Assembly: GCA_029055345.1 (NCBI GenBank)
Contig: JAIDDJ010000051.1
Coordinates: 1 to 47,538 of the forward strand
DNA length: 47,538 nt
From: Muribaculaceae bacterium
GTDB taxonomy: Bacteria; Bacteroidota; Bacteroidia; Bacteroidales; Muribaculaceae
Direction: 5' to 3'
The position numbers and the translations under genes are program-made. Each line of letters begins with the position of its first letter. Positions within the stretch are counted from its first letter, which is position 1. A model generated the notes under the pieces. The model did no database searches and was not told where the DNA came from. It saw only the letters and a program-made list of their open reading frames with translations. Of this stretch, positions 8,134 through 16,772 are shown in pieces.

Positions 8134-9159
8134 ATGAGCGTGAACTTCTTTTATTATAGACTACCCGGCTGCGACAAAGTCAGGGGATATAAAAGCAAAG
8201 AATGCGGGAGAGGATTCTCCTCGAATGCATTCGTGATAGTTCCGTTTGATTACCAAATACACCCCATAATACATATTCCGGCAGAAGAAATAATAGACAT
8301 AGAATCTCTTGGAGACCTTGCCGACAAGGCATTGGGAGAAGAAACGGAATCACCTCGCATAGATCATACCGGAATCAGCACAGGAAGAAAAGAGCATGCA
8401 GCCATGATAGAATCCGTTATTCGGGATATCAGGCAAGGCAAACTTAATAAGTGCGTCATTTCAAGAGCGATAGGGAAAGAGGGTTCAATAGATGTAATGC
8501 CTACGTTTGAGAACTTATGCCGGAGACTGCCGGAAGCTTACGTGTTCTGCTACTATACCCCATTGACGGGGTTATGGATGGGTGCGAGTCCGGAACTTCT
8601 TCTGGAATGCGATAAAGAGACATACAGAACCGTTGCTTTAGCCGGAACTAAGAAAACCGGTGATAAAGAAGATTGGGATGATAAAAACCGGGAAGAGCAA
8701 TGTGTCGTAAAAGATTTCATAACCGCTACTTTTCGTAATTTCGGGCTTTCAGTTAAAGAAAGTAAGACCACCACATTAGCAGCCGGACCCGTGAGTCACC
8801 TTATAACGAGAATAAGCGGTCAACCCGTTTCATCGTCAAACGAGGGCTTCCGGCTTGCTCTCAGCCTCTCCCCCACCCCGGCTTTATCCGGATATCCGCA
8901 ACAAACGGCGCTCATGAAGATAGCCGCTACCGAGCGACATGACCGAGAGTGTTATGGCGGATTCATCGGAATGGTGAAAGAAGAAGGGGATATTGCTTTT
9001 TATGTGAATCTTCGTTCGATGCATATCCAAGAGACAGGTTATGTGATTTACTGCGGAGGAGGAATAATGAAAGAATCCGAAGCAGACCGAGAATGGGAAG
9101 AGACGGAAAACAAATCCCGGACACTGCTGCAGCACATAAAGCTAAAGAATGCATATTGA
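8134..9159 (+). CDS. menF: Isochorismate synthase MenF
   Basis: MenF converts chorismate to isochorismate, the first committed step of menaquinone synthesis. The 341-residue protein has the chorismate-utilising signature blocks: KCVISRAIGKE, MGASPELLLE, ALAGTKK, GPVSHLITRISG, LSPTPALSGYP, ERHDRECYGGFIG and a final GGGIMKESEADREWEET. MenF rather than salicylate, anthranilate or aminodeoxychorismate synthase is preferred because menD, menB, menC and menE lie 23 kb downstream. It is unusual that it is not adjacent to menD; here it is the last gene of an ftsY-rimO transcript, 7 bp after rimO. Confidence 0.92.
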   Translation: MSVNFFYYRLPGCDKVRGYKSKECGRGFSSNAFVIVPFDYQIHPIIHIPAEEIIDIESLGDLADKALGEETESPRIDHTGISTGRKEHAAMIESVIRDIRQGKLNKCVISRAIGKEGSIDVMPTFENLCRRLPEAYVFCYYTPLTGLWMGASPELLLECDKETYRTVALAGTKKTGDKEDWDDKNREEQCVVKDFITATFRNFGLSVKESKTTTLAAGPVSHLITRISGQPVSSSNEGFRLALSLSPTPALSGYPQQTALMKIAATERHDRECYGGFIGMVKEEGDIAFYVNLRSMHIQETGYVIYCGGGIMKESEADREWEETENKSRTLLQHIKLKNAY

Positions 9160-9256
9160 TACAGCGCGGCCGGGAAGAGAAACCGGGGAATCAATTAACA
9201 CATAAAATTCTAAATAATATCAATTTAAATATCAAATAATCATTAAAACAAAAAAC

Positions 9257-11302
9257 ATGAACTTAAAAACAACCATGACAGCCGTATGTCTGAGTCTTGG
9301 TCTCGCATCCGCTCCGGCATTCGCACAAGAACACACAAAGAGTCTGGATGTGAAGGGTCTTGACAACAGTGTATCGCCCAAGACAGACTTTTTCCACCAC
9401 GTAAACAACAAGTGGCAGAAGGATCATCCCCTCACACCTGAGTATTCACGTTACGGCCAATTCAACATCCTGAACGACTCGAGCAATAATCGCGTGAAGC
9501 GTATCGTGACCGGTCTATCAGCGACAAATCCGGAGCCTGGCACCAATGCTTACAAGATAGCTACCATCTACGAACAGGGAATGGACTCGATTAGGCGCAA
9601 CCGCGAGGGAGCGGCTCCAATCAAAGGCAAACTCGCTAAAATAGAGAATACAAAACCCGAAGGCATGGCAGACTTGTTCAGATACATGCACCGCTATGAA
9701 AGCTCTCCTCTCTTTGGAGTGAGCATGATGGAAGACCTTGCCAACAGTCAGGTTTATGCGATGTACGTTAGCAGCGGCGGTCTGGGTCTCGGTGATCGTG
9801 ACTATTATCTGCTGAACGACAAGCGCAATAAAGAGGTAAGAGAAGCATACGTAAAACTTATCGAGAAGCAAATGGAACTTGCCGGCTACAGCAAAAAAGA
9901 CTCCAAGCGTATCGCAAAGAATGTGCTCAAGATAGAGACACTTCTTGCCGACTCCACATGGACTCGCGAGGAGAGCCGCAACATACCGGCCATGTATAAT
10001 CCGCGCACCATCGCGCAAGTAGAGGAAATGTATCCTAATCTTCCGGTCCGCGGCATGATAGAGGATATGGGCATAGAGGTTCCGGAGATGGTCATCGTAA
10101 CTGAGCTTAACACCGTTAAGCAGGCAGACAACCTTATGAAGCAACTTACTGACCGTGAGAAGAAGGACTTATATTTATGGGAAATCGTGTCGGGTGCAGC
10201 CAGTCAGTTGAGCGATGATTTCGCTGATGCATCATTTGAATTCTCGAAAGTAATGTCGGGAGTTCAACAGCAGCGTCCGAGATGGAAAAAGTCATTGGGA
10301 GCAGTCGAAGGCTACATGGGTGAAGGCATCGGCCAGCTCTATGTGGAACAGTATTTCCCTGAAAGTTCGAAAATATATATGGAAGGTCTCGTAGAGAATC
10401 TTCGCAAAGCACTTGGCAAGCATATCATCCGTCTGCCATGGATGACAGACGACACTAAATTCGAAGCGTTGAAGAAGTTGAATTCAATAACTGTAAAAAT
10501 CGGATATCCCGACAAATGGAAAGATTATTCCAAGCTTGAAATCAATCCGGAACTCAGCTATTACGAGAATCTTCATAACGCATCCTTATGGGCATACGAC
10601 CGTCAGCTTGAGAAATGGGGTAAGCCGGTTGACCGCACTGAATGGGGCATGACACCACAGACCATCAATGCCTACTATAATCCTATGTTCAACGAGATAG
10701 TATTCCCGGCCGGCATCCTTCAGGCTCCCTTCTTTGATCCCGAATCAAGCGATGCAGAGAACTATGGCGGAATCGGAGTCGTAATCGGCCACGAGCTGAC
10801 TCATGGATTTGATGATCAGGGATGTAACTTTGACGCAGATGGCAACATGGTGAACTGGTGGACAGATGATGACCGTCAGGCCTTTGCCGACAAGACAGCA
10901 GGACTCGTAGCACAATTCAATGAAGTTGAAGTTCTTCCGGGCGTATATGCAAACGGCACCTACACTCTTGGAGAGAACATAGCCGACCAGGGTGGACTGA
11001 GAGTAGCTTACACTGCATGGCTCGATTCACAGAAGAAAAAAGGCGTAGATATCACATCCGAGGAGGCAAAGATCGACGGTCTTGATCCTACACAGGTGTT
11101 CTACATGAATTTCGCCAACTTATGGGCCAACAATATCCGAGATGAGGAAATCAGGAACCTGACCACAGCAGATCCTCACTCACTTGGTGTGAACCGCGTA
11201 AACGTATCGCTCCGCAATATCGAGCCATTCTTCAAGGCGTTCGGAATCAGCGAGGGTGACGCGATGTTCCGTCCGGAGGCTGAGCGAGTAATCATCTGGT
11301 AA
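9257..11302 (+). CDS. M13 family metallopeptidase (PepO/neprilysin-like)
   Basis: This is a secreted zinc endopeptidase of the M13 (neprilysin) family, probably periplasmic and acting on oligopeptides. The signal peptide ends APAFA-Q at about residue 24. An M13 N-terminal domain covers about 40-420. The catalytic zinc site is HELTH (512-516), with the third ligand in ENIAD (573-577). NAYYNP and the C-terminal FRPEAERVIIW are family hallmarks. The 681-residue length is normal. The 97-bp upstream gap holds no clear TAnnTTTG promoter, so transcription could continue from menF. Confidence 0.95.
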   Translation: MNLKTTMTAVCLSLGLASAPAFAQEHTKSLDVKGLDNSVSPKTDFFHHVNNKWQKDHPLTPEYSRYGQFNILNDSSNNRVKRIVTGLSATNPEPGTNAYKIATIYEQGMDSIRRNREGAAPIKGKLAKIENTKPEGMADLFRYMHRYESSPLFGVSMMEDLANSQVYAMYVSSGGLGLGDRDYYLLNDKRNKEVREAYVKLIEKQMELAGYSKKDSKRIAKNVLKIETLLADSTWTREESRNIPAMYNPRTIAQVEEMYPNLPVRGMIEDMGIEVPEMVIVTELNTVKQADNLMKQLTDREKKDLYLWEIVSGAASQLSDDFADASFEFSKVMSGVQQQRPRWKKSLGAVEGYMGEGIGQLYVEQYFPESSKIYMEGLVENLRKALGKHIIRLPWMTDDTKFEALKKLNSITVKIGYPDKWKDYSKLEINPELSYYENLHNASLWAYDRQLEKWGKPVDRTEWGMTPQTINAYYNPMFNEIVFPAGILQAPFFDPESSDAENYGGIGVVIGHELTHGFDDQGCNFDADGNMVNWWTDDDRQAFADKTAGLVAQFNEVEVLPGVYANGTYTLGENIADQGGLRVAYTAWLDSQKKKGVDITSEEAKIDGLDPTQVFYMNFANLWANNIRDEEIRNLTTADPHSLGVNRVNVSLRNIEPFFKAFGISEGDAMFRPEAERVIIW

Positions 11303-11320
11303 TGTAAGCTTATTTACGAT

Positions 11321-11743
11321 ATGAAATTGCAAAGAAATTTTCTTTATATAGTTATGGCCATAATAGTTATGGCCATAACTTCATCCTGCAGCAAGGATAA
11401 TGACCCGGGCCCGACACCTGCAGACGACATTGACCCGGAACTGGTCGGCACATGGGAAACTAAATTGAAATATCAAAGTAAGGATCTGGATGTGCGACTG
11501 ACATTTAACGAGGATGAAACTTTGGAGGTAAATGTGAAAGCCGACATTGAAGAAGGCCAGCCACCCTTTGAATTGACGGCATCCGGGACTTATAAGGCTA
11601 AAGATGGGGAAATCTCGTTTCAGCTGACAGAATCTACCTTAAATGAATTGGTAGGGTTGGAAGATTCTATCAAATATGAAATTATCGTAGGCCAACTATA
11701 TTTAGAAGACCTCCCGTTATTCCCCTTCGACAAGGTGAAATAA
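11321..11743 (+). CDS. Small lipocalin-like lipoprotein
   Basis: This is a 140-residue predicted lipoprotein: a hydrophobic signal core, lipobox SSC at about residues 21-23, then an acidic low-complexity linker and a beta-rich domain beginning ELVGTWETKL. A GTW motif after the linker is typical of the lipocalin-like small lipoproteins abundant in Bacteroidales. The signal core contains a perfect 15-bp tandem duplication. The gene follows the M13 peptidase by 18 bp, so the two are likely co-transcribed and end at the hairpin at 11759. A similarly built protein is encoded at 43826-44281. The function is unknown. Confidence 0.7.
   Translation: MKLQRNFLYIVMAIIVMAITSSCSKDNDPGPTPADDIDPELVGTWETKLKYQSKDLDVRLTFNEDETLEVNVKADIEEGQPPFELTASGTYKAKDGEISFQLTESTLNELVGLEDSIKYEIIVGQLYLEDLPLFPFDKVK
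11348..11377 (+). repeat. Perfect 15-bp tandem duplication in a signal peptide
   Basis: ATAGTTATGGCCATA occurs twice back to back (11348-11362 and 11363-11377). It encodes I-V-M-A-I twice in the hydrophobic core of the lipoprotein signal peptide. Its multiple-of-three length keeps the frame, and the lack of any mismatch suggests a recent slippage event. Confidence 0.95.
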
Positions 11744-11758
11744 AAATTAATGATCATA

Positions 11759-11805
11759 CGCAAGAAGGGGTGCATCAGAATTATATTGCACCCCTTCTTC
11801 TTGCG
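11759..11805. terminator. Bidirectional hairpin between convergent genes
   Basis: GAAGGGGTGCA (about 11764-11774) pairs with TGCACCCCTTC (11787-11797), and the flanking CGCAA/TTGCG sequences extend the stem. It lies between the plus-strand lipoprotein (stop 11743) and the minus-strand outer-membrane protein (stop 11833). No long T tract follows, but the position and stem strength fit a shared terminator. Confidence 0.7.
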
Positions 11806-11832
11806 CATTAACGAGCATAAAGGAACACGCTC

Positions 11833-12582
11833 TTATAGATTTACTGAGCCCAGCCAATAGCAGAGAGAAATTCTACCGAGGGATTCCGACATATAATTGC
11901 TATAGAATATGTTTCTCTCGGCCATATGATTAAGTCCGAGATACCCATCCACATTTACAGTCAATTTAGCACCAATATCAAAAGTCAACCCCAAAGCAAT
12001 TCCGGCACCTATCCTATTCCATGCTCCATCAGGTCCATATAAATAGTCAAGAAATTCAGAATCAGGAGTCCCTAAAGGGCCGGGGTTGTAATCTATAGTT
12101 CCGGCAAAGCCGTAGGAGGCCCAAGCCCCTGTGAAAAGGGTCATATAAAGGTCAGTGGTGACATAGAATTTATAACCAAAGTGAACAGGTAACATCAAGG
12201 AACCGCGTCGGATCCTGAAAGAACCGGAAGTGTTATCAACGACATCGTAATCGTCAGCCACAGAAGCTGCGGCAGTATCGTATGATACCATCAATCCCGG
12301 CTGGATATAGAAACGGTTTTTCCATTCAAACCGACCGTTCAGACCGGCTCCGACACCTATACCCATTTCGTTTCCAGCCGGTGTACTGAATGAAAAGGGG
12401 CGCTCGATCTGAAGAAAATCAATGCCGGCTTTAGGTCCCCAATGAAATACCCATTGAGAATCTAATTTGCTGTTTCGTTTTGATTTGACATTGGCGCTAT
12501 CTTTATCTTCAGCTAAAGAAGAAAAGAAGGATGCCAGTGTTACGACAGACAACAAAAGATATCTTATATTCAACAATTGCAT
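11833..12582 (-). CDS. Outer-membrane beta-barrel protein (porin-like)
   Basis: This 249-residue protein has a signal peptide (MQLLNIRYLLLSVVTLAS, then FFSSLA-E) and a body of alternating amphipathic strands. Examples are HWGPKAGIDFLQ, GVGAGLNGRFEW, FYIQPGLMVSYD, MLPVHFGYKFYV and GAGIALGLTFDIGAKL. It resembles the small outer-membrane beta-barrel family of Bacteroidales. The frame opens 21 bp further upstream (ATG 12603), but the Met at 12582 gives a normal signal peptide. It is a stand-alone minus-strand gene divergent from surE. I see no ligand-specific motif. Confidence 0.75.
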   Translation of the reverse strand: MQLLNIRYLLLSVVTLASFFSSLAEDKDSANVKSKRNSKLDSQWVFHWGPKAGIDFLQIERPFSFSTPAGNEMGIGVGAGLNGRFEWKNRFYIQPGLMVSYDTAAASVADDYDVVDNTSGSFRIRRGSLMLPVHFGYKFYVTTDLYMTLFTGAWASYGFAGTIDYNPGPLGTPDSEFLDYLYGPDGAWNRIGAGIALGLTFDIGAKLTVNVDGYLGLNHMAERNIFYSNYMSESLGRISLCYWLGSVNL

Positions 12583-12709
12583 GAAAAAAAGTCCCCATCC
12601 CATACCAAAAAGATTTATAAAAATCCAAAAAATAAACGGAATATTTCACATAATATTGCAAAGGGAAAAAGCTTCTTTCAATCGGATCGAATCAGGCTAT
12701 GATGATGGT

Positions 12710-12740
12710 TTTGAAGTTATCATGAAAAATTGTAAATTTG
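12710..12740 (+). promoter_or_regulatory. Promoter of surE
   Basis: TTTG at 12710-12713, a 19-bp spacer and TAAATTTG at 12733-12740 form a consensus Bacteroidetes promoter. The predicted start near 12747 gives an unusually long leader of about 168 nt before surE. Confidence 0.75.
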
Positions 12741-12746
12741 CAAATC

Positions 12747-12914
12747 AAAAGAATTAAAAATAAATACCCGTTAAACTTAAGTGACGAAGCAGGACGACAG
12801 GTTTAGACTTGGGGCTCAATAGTTAATTCCGCTAAAATCCCGAGTGCAATATTGCCGAATCCGCGGACCATTCAAGACACGGATATTTGAATCATTAAAA
12901 ATGGTGGCAAAAGT
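12747..12914 (+). other. Long untranslated leader of surE, possible regulatory RNA
   Basis: No gene lies between 12583 and 12914, and this part would be transcribed as the surE leader. It is less AT-rich than the other intergenic regions and contains local symmetry: ATTCAA/TTGAAT arms at about 12870-12892 and a CCGCGG palindrome near 12861. A nine-codon ORF (12901-12930, M-V-A-K-V-W-K-D-L) overlaps the surE start in another frame. I do not recognise any known riboswitch class. Confidence 0.4.
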
Positions 12915-13709
12915 ATGGAAAGACCTTTAATATTAGTAAGTAATGATGACAGTTACCGCGCCCCCGGCGCACGGTATCTTGTAGACAGACTGTTGAAGCT
13001 TGGAGATGTGGTGTGCGTGTGTCCGGAGCACCCTCAATCAGGGCAATCAATGGCACTGACGGTAAATTCACCGTTAAGGATAACGGAGCTTCCGGACTAT
13101 AATGGTGCAAAGATGTATCATGTGTCGGGCACTCCGGTTGATTGTATAAAACTGGCAATGCATCACATCCTTGACAGACGTCCTGCTCTGGTAGCTACGG
13201 GAATCAATCATGGGTCGAACTCGGCCATAAATGTTTTATATTCGGGAACGATGGGGGCAGCGATGGAAGGAGCAGCGTTCGGTATCCCCTCTATAGGCTT
13301 CTCTCTGACCGATCATTCCTGGGAGGCAGATTTCAGTCCTTGTCTTCGCGCTATCGATATTTTATGCGAAGCTGCATTGAAATATAGAATGCCCGTTGAC
13401 ACGGCGTTGAACGTCAATGTGCCGAATATCAAGACGGAACCAAAAGGGATGAAAATCTGCGTTCCTTGCCGAGGTCTCTGGAACGACGAATATAAAGAAT
13501 ATTTAGATCCATATGGACGAAAATTTTATTGGCTGACCGGACAATTTGAGAATCTTGAACCGGACAACAGAGAGACCGATGAATGGGCATTGGCCCATGA
13601 GCTGGTATCGGTGGTTCCAGTCGGCATAGAGAGAACAGCCGGGTCTGTTCCTCAGATTGATTGGTTGCCTGAGGCAATTGAGCGTTACAATACCGAATTG
13701 AAGCGTTAA
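12915..13709 (+). CDS. surE: 5'/3'-nucleotidase SurE
   Basis: SurE is a metal-dependent phosphatase acting on nucleoside 5'- and 3'-monophosphates, linked to stationary-phase survival. The 264-residue protein has the family metal ligands: Asp11 and Asp12 (SNDD), Ser42 (QSGQS) and Asn98 (TGINHGSN). Next come SAINVLYSGTMGAAMEGA and GIPSIGFSL. The usual NDDG is NDDS here. It is a cytoplasmic monocistronic gene with its own promoter and long leader, ending convergent with prs. Identification is secure. Confidence 0.95.
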   Translation: MERPLILVSNDDSYRAPGARYLVDRLLKLGDVVCVCPEHPQSGQSMALTVNSPLRITELPDYNGAKMYHVSGTPVDCIKLAMHHILDRRPALVATGINHGSNSAINVLYSGTMGAAMEGAAFGIPSIGFSLTDHSWEADFSPCLRAIDILCEAALKYRMPVDTALNVNVPNIKTEPKGMKICVPCRGLWNDEYKEYLDPYGRKFYWLTGQFENLEPDNRETDEWALAHELVSVVPVGIERTAGSVPQIDWLPEAIERYNTELKR

Positions 13710-13816
13710 TTCGGAGTGTCACACCGGGCAACCACTCAAAGAAATAGTATCGGGCTACCATAGTGTAGCTGCAGACATCCGCATAAGTTACGACGGCCAA
13801 TTGCATTGCATATTTA

Positions 13817-13851
13817 AGGGGTTGAGCCAAAATTATATTGACTCAACCCCT
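13817..13851. terminator. Hairpin between surE and prs
   Basis: AGGGGTTGAG (13817-13826) and CTCAACCCCT (13842-13851) form a perfect 10-bp stem with a 15-nt loop. It lies in the convergent gap and could end transcription from either side. Confidence 0.7.
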
Positions 13852-13865
13852 AAAATATCTTAATA

Positions 13866-13891
13866 CCCTAAATCATAAACATAATTTAGGG
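13866..13891. terminator. Second hairpin downstream of prs
   Basis: CCCTAAAT (13866-13873) and ATTTAGGG (13884-13891) form a perfect 8-bp stem with a 10-nt loop, 13 bp beyond the minus-strand prs stop. With the neighbouring hairpin it makes a double terminator between the convergent surE and prs. Confidence 0.55.
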
Positions 13892-13904
13892 CCTTGAGAG
13901 CTAA

Positions 13905-14849
13905 TTATTTAAAAAGATACTGAGAAGAAATAGACTGATTATTATGGATTCTACGGATAGTGTCGGCAAAGAGTTTTGCGACAGGAAGGACCGTAGCCTT
14001 GGGATTTTCCTTGCCGTAAGGGATTGAATCGGTAAAAATAATCTCTTCGAGACCACTTTCCATCACCCTTTGAGTAGCCGGGTCGCTCATCACCGGATGG
14101 CTGCAAAGAGCTCTGACAGATTTGGCCCCGAAACTAAGGAGCAAATCAGCCGCCTTAGTTATAGTTCCGGCAGTATCAACAATATCATCTATAAGGATAA
14201 CATTCTTACCTTCGACATCACCGATGACTGTCATTTTCTCGATCACATTTGCCTTGGCGCGGGTCTTATGGCAAAGCACAAGAGGCACATCAAAATATTT
14301 AGCGTAAGAATTAGCACGCTTAGCGCCACCGACATCAGGAGAAGCGATAACCATATCCTCGAGCTTCAGGCTCTTGATATAAGGGATGAAGATAGAGGAA
14401 GCATACAGGTGATCGACCGGGACATTGAAGAATCCCTGAATCTGGTCAGCATGAAGATCCATAGTAATAAGTCGGGTGAGACCGGCAGCGGTCATCAGGT
14501 CAGCCACCAATTTAGCCGCGATGGAAACACGGGGCTTATCCTTACGGTCCTGACGGGCCCAACCGAAATAAGGCACCACAGCCATAATCGAACCGGCAGA
14601 TGCACGTTTAGCCGCATCTATCATGAGCAGCAGTTCCATGAGGTTGTCGGACGAAGGGAAAGTAGACTGAACGAGATATACTTCCGCGCCACGGATTGAC
14701 TCTTCAAAAGCAACCTCAAACTCACCGTCGGCAAAACGCTCTTTTTTCATTTTGCCTAATTCAATGCCGAGTTCCTTGCAGATACTTTCACCGAGATAGT
14801 GAGAAGCTTCACCGGCAAAGACCTTTATCGGCCGAAAATTATTATCCAT
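13905..14849 (-). CDS. prs: Ribose-phosphate pyrophosphokinase (PRPP synthetase)
   Basis: Prs makes PRPP from ribose 5-phosphate and ATP for purine, pyrimidine, NAD, histidine and tryptophan synthesis. The 314-residue protein shows the class I features: GWARQDRKDKPR (96-107), the catalytic-histidine stretch ITMDLHADQIQGFF (128-141) and the PRPP loop DDIVDTAGT (221-229). The length is normal and the protein is cytoplasmic. It is transcribed alone on the minus strand, with a -7 element about 80 bp upstream and hairpins downstream. Confidence 0.97.
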   Translation of the reverse strand: MDNNFRPIKVFAGEASHYLGESICKELGIELGKMKKERFADGEFEVAFEESIRGAEVYLVQSTFPSSDNLMELLLMIDAAKRASAGSIMAVVPYFGWARQDRKDKPRVSIAAKLVADLMTAAGLTRLITMDLHADQIQGFFNVPVDHLYASSIFIPYIKSLKLEDMVIASPDVGGAKRANSYAKYFDVPLVLCHKTRAKANVIEKMTVIGDVEGKNVILIDDIVDTAGTITKAADLLLSFGAKSVRALCSHPVMSDPATQRVMESGLEEIIFTDSIPYGKENPKATVLPVAKLFADTIRRIHNNQSISSQYLFK

Positions 14850-14929
14850 ATCGGAGATATATGATTTATATTAAATTATTTCCGTATATGCAGCGCATAG
14901 AATTTCTATTCTATGGCGATTTTGATTTA

Positions 14930-14937
14930 CAAAATTA
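14930..14937 (-). promoter_or_regulatory. Candidate -7 element for prs
   Basis: On the minus strand this reads TAATTTTG, a full match to TAnnTTTG, placed about 80 bp before the prs start. I find no good TTG at the expected 19-20 bp spacing, so support is partial. Confidence 0.4.
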
Positions 14938-14972
14938 GAAATAAAATTATAATTCACCTAATATCGGCCAAT

Positions 14973-16706
14973 TTATTTTTCATCAGATACGTGAGATAAT
15001 TTTTCTTCATGGAGAGTTGGATGGAATACTTCCAACGGAATTATCAACGCATCATATGGACCGACTTCAAACCTGACCGGCTCATCCCTACGGATATCGT
15101 AAGTATAATCATGATTCCAAAGCAAATCTGAAGAATGGAAAATACCCTCCTTAATATTTGCCATATGGAAAGCAAGGTCAGGGACAATGACACCGATACT
15201 TGAAGTAGAACCTGAGAAGTTGATGATGAATAACAATATTGAATCTTCGGTATATCTTAGAAAAGCGAAGTGCCTGTGCGGATCAAAATCAGGATTTCTG
15301 AGATTCACATACATGAGGTCGAAAAACTCGCCTTTGGATATAGCCTCGTTCTCATTGCATAGATTTAGCACTTTCGAATACACTCCACGGAGCCATTTCT
15401 CCTGAGGAGTAAGAAGCGCATTATCGCATTTACCATCATGATACCATCTGCGGAGAGTGTCGTAACTCCAATAGTCGAAGATAGTGCTTCTGTTATTATC
15501 ACCGGCGAAACCCTCATTGTCATGAGCCATCTCACCGAGTTCCTGCCCGTAATAAATCATAAAGGGCCCGCGCGAGATCATAGCACTCGTTACAAGATAA
15601 GGCACTACCTTAGCGGGATCATCAGCAAATTCCCGGGAGGCAAATCGGACTTCATCATGATTCTCAAGGAAATTGAGCATAGAGTCACCTATACCGTCAA
15701 TTCTTTGCCAGCAGGATGACAACTGCGCGGCCGACCAGTTATGACAGGCAATTCCCTTAAGCGTATCATAAAGATTAACTTTATCGTAAAGATAATCAAA
15801 ATGACAATAATCGAGGAAAGGCCTGTAAGAATCCACATCATAAATCTCACCAATAAAAATGATGTCGGGGTAATCAGCCTTCACCTGCGGAATAGCCCAA
15901 TGCCAGAATTCTCCGGGCACCATAAAAACCATATCGCATCTGAACCCGTCAATACCCTTAGATGCCCAGAATCGCAAAATATGAAGCATCTTCAACCAGG
16001 TGTCAGGAACCGGCTCAAAATGAGTCGACCAATCTCCCGGATCAAACCCATAATTCAATTTGACAGTCTCATACCAGTCATTACGGTCACAAAATGCGTT
16101 GAAGCAATCGTTACCCGTGGCTTTAGCGGGGAATTCAACGTAAGGTTCCGGTCCCTCGGATTCAATATCGAAACATGGGGCGAATCTCTGGTTAGTGATG
16201 TAATAATAATTGTTGGAAGGGGCGAAGAATTTAGAGAAGTCATCAGACCGGCCGAAATCCTCAATTCCAACGGGAGCTGAGTCCGAGTGGTAAACGCGTG
16301 CGGTATGATTGGGGACAAAGTCGATGATCAACTTTAAATCGGCCTGATGGGTTCTTTTCACAAGAGCTTCGAATTCCTTCATTCTCTTCTTCACATCAGT
16401 AGCCAGCGCCGGAGCCACATCATAATAATCCTTAATTGCATAAGGAGAGCCGGCTTGACCTTTAACCACATTAGGGTTGTCCGCAGGAATCTTCCCATCA
16501 TCGAAGGCAGTTTTTGTGGCCATTTCAATTATACCGGTCAGCCAAAGACAGTTCACACCCATCTTTCGAAGGGATTTAAGCAATTTAGGGGAAAGATCAT
16601 TCAGTTTTCCGGAGCCGTTTCTTTCATACGAGCCATCGGGGACAGGATCAGGAACAGTATTTGTGAAAATACGCGGGAAAGCCTGATAGATTATTAATTT
16701 CTCCAT
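14973..16706 (-). CDS. Cytoplasmic GH13 alpha-amylase family protein
   Basis: This 577-residue glycoside hydrolase family 13 enzyme is probably an alpha-glucan hydrolase. The four GH13 regions are present: DFVPNH (129-134), GFRCD with nucleophile Asp258, IGEIY with acid/base Glu287 and ENHDE with Asp351. A beta-sandwich C-domain (FAFLRYTEDSILLFIINFSG onward) follows the barrel. There is no signal peptide, so it most likely acts on cytoplasmic glycogen or imported maltodextrins. The exact specificity (amylase, neopullulanase, trehalose-type) cannot be read from the motifs. It lies 66 bp downstream of the patatin gene on the same strand. Confidence 0.9.
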   Translation of the reverse strand: MEKLIIYQAFPRIFTNTVPDPVPDGSYERNGSGKLNDLSPKLLKSLRKMGVNCLWLTGIIEMATKTAFDDGKIPADNPNVVKGQAGSPYAIKDYYDVAPALATDVKKRMKEFEALVKRTHQADLKLIIDFVPNHTARVYHSDSAPVGIEDFGRSDDFSKFFAPSNNYYYITNQRFAPCFDIESEGPEPYVEFPAKATGNDCFNAFCDRNDWYETVKLNYGFDPGDWSTHFEPVPDTWLKMLHILRFWASKGIDGFRCDMVFMVPGEFWHWAIPQVKADYPDIIFIGEIYDVDSYRPFLDYCHFDYLYDKVNLYDTLKGIACHNWSAAQLSSCWQRIDGIGDSMLNFLENHDEVRFASREFADDPAKVVPYLVTSAMISRGPFMIYYGQELGEMAHDNEGFAGDNNRSTIFDYWSYDTLRRWYHDGKCDNALLTPQEKWLRGVYSKVLNLCNENEAISKGEFFDLMYVNLRNPDFDPHRHFAFLRYTEDSILLFIINFSGSTSSIGVIVPDLAFHMANIKEGIFHSSDLLWNHDYTYDIRRDEPVRFEVGPYDALIIPLEVFHPTLHEEKLSHVSDEK

Positions 16707-16772
16707 TGTGGTTAAAGGAATATGTTAATACTAAAGAAAGTCTTAAAGGGTAAACAGAAACAGGGGTAAATT

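Noticed and set aside
8949-9239. Overlapping plus-strand ORF at the end of menF
   Set aside because: It overlaps the conserved C-terminal MenF motifs in another frame and has a biased, arginine-rich composition typical of a shadow frame.
12901-12930. Nine-codon upstream ORF as a leader-peptide gene for surE
   Set aside because: It has no ribosome binding site, no run of regulatory codons and an out-of-frame overlap with surE. I note it within the leader entry but cannot support translation.
15741-16280. 179-codon plus-strand ORF inside the amylase gene
   Set aside because: It is antisense to the GH13 catalytic regions, has no recognisable domain and no promoter. It is a long shadow frame.
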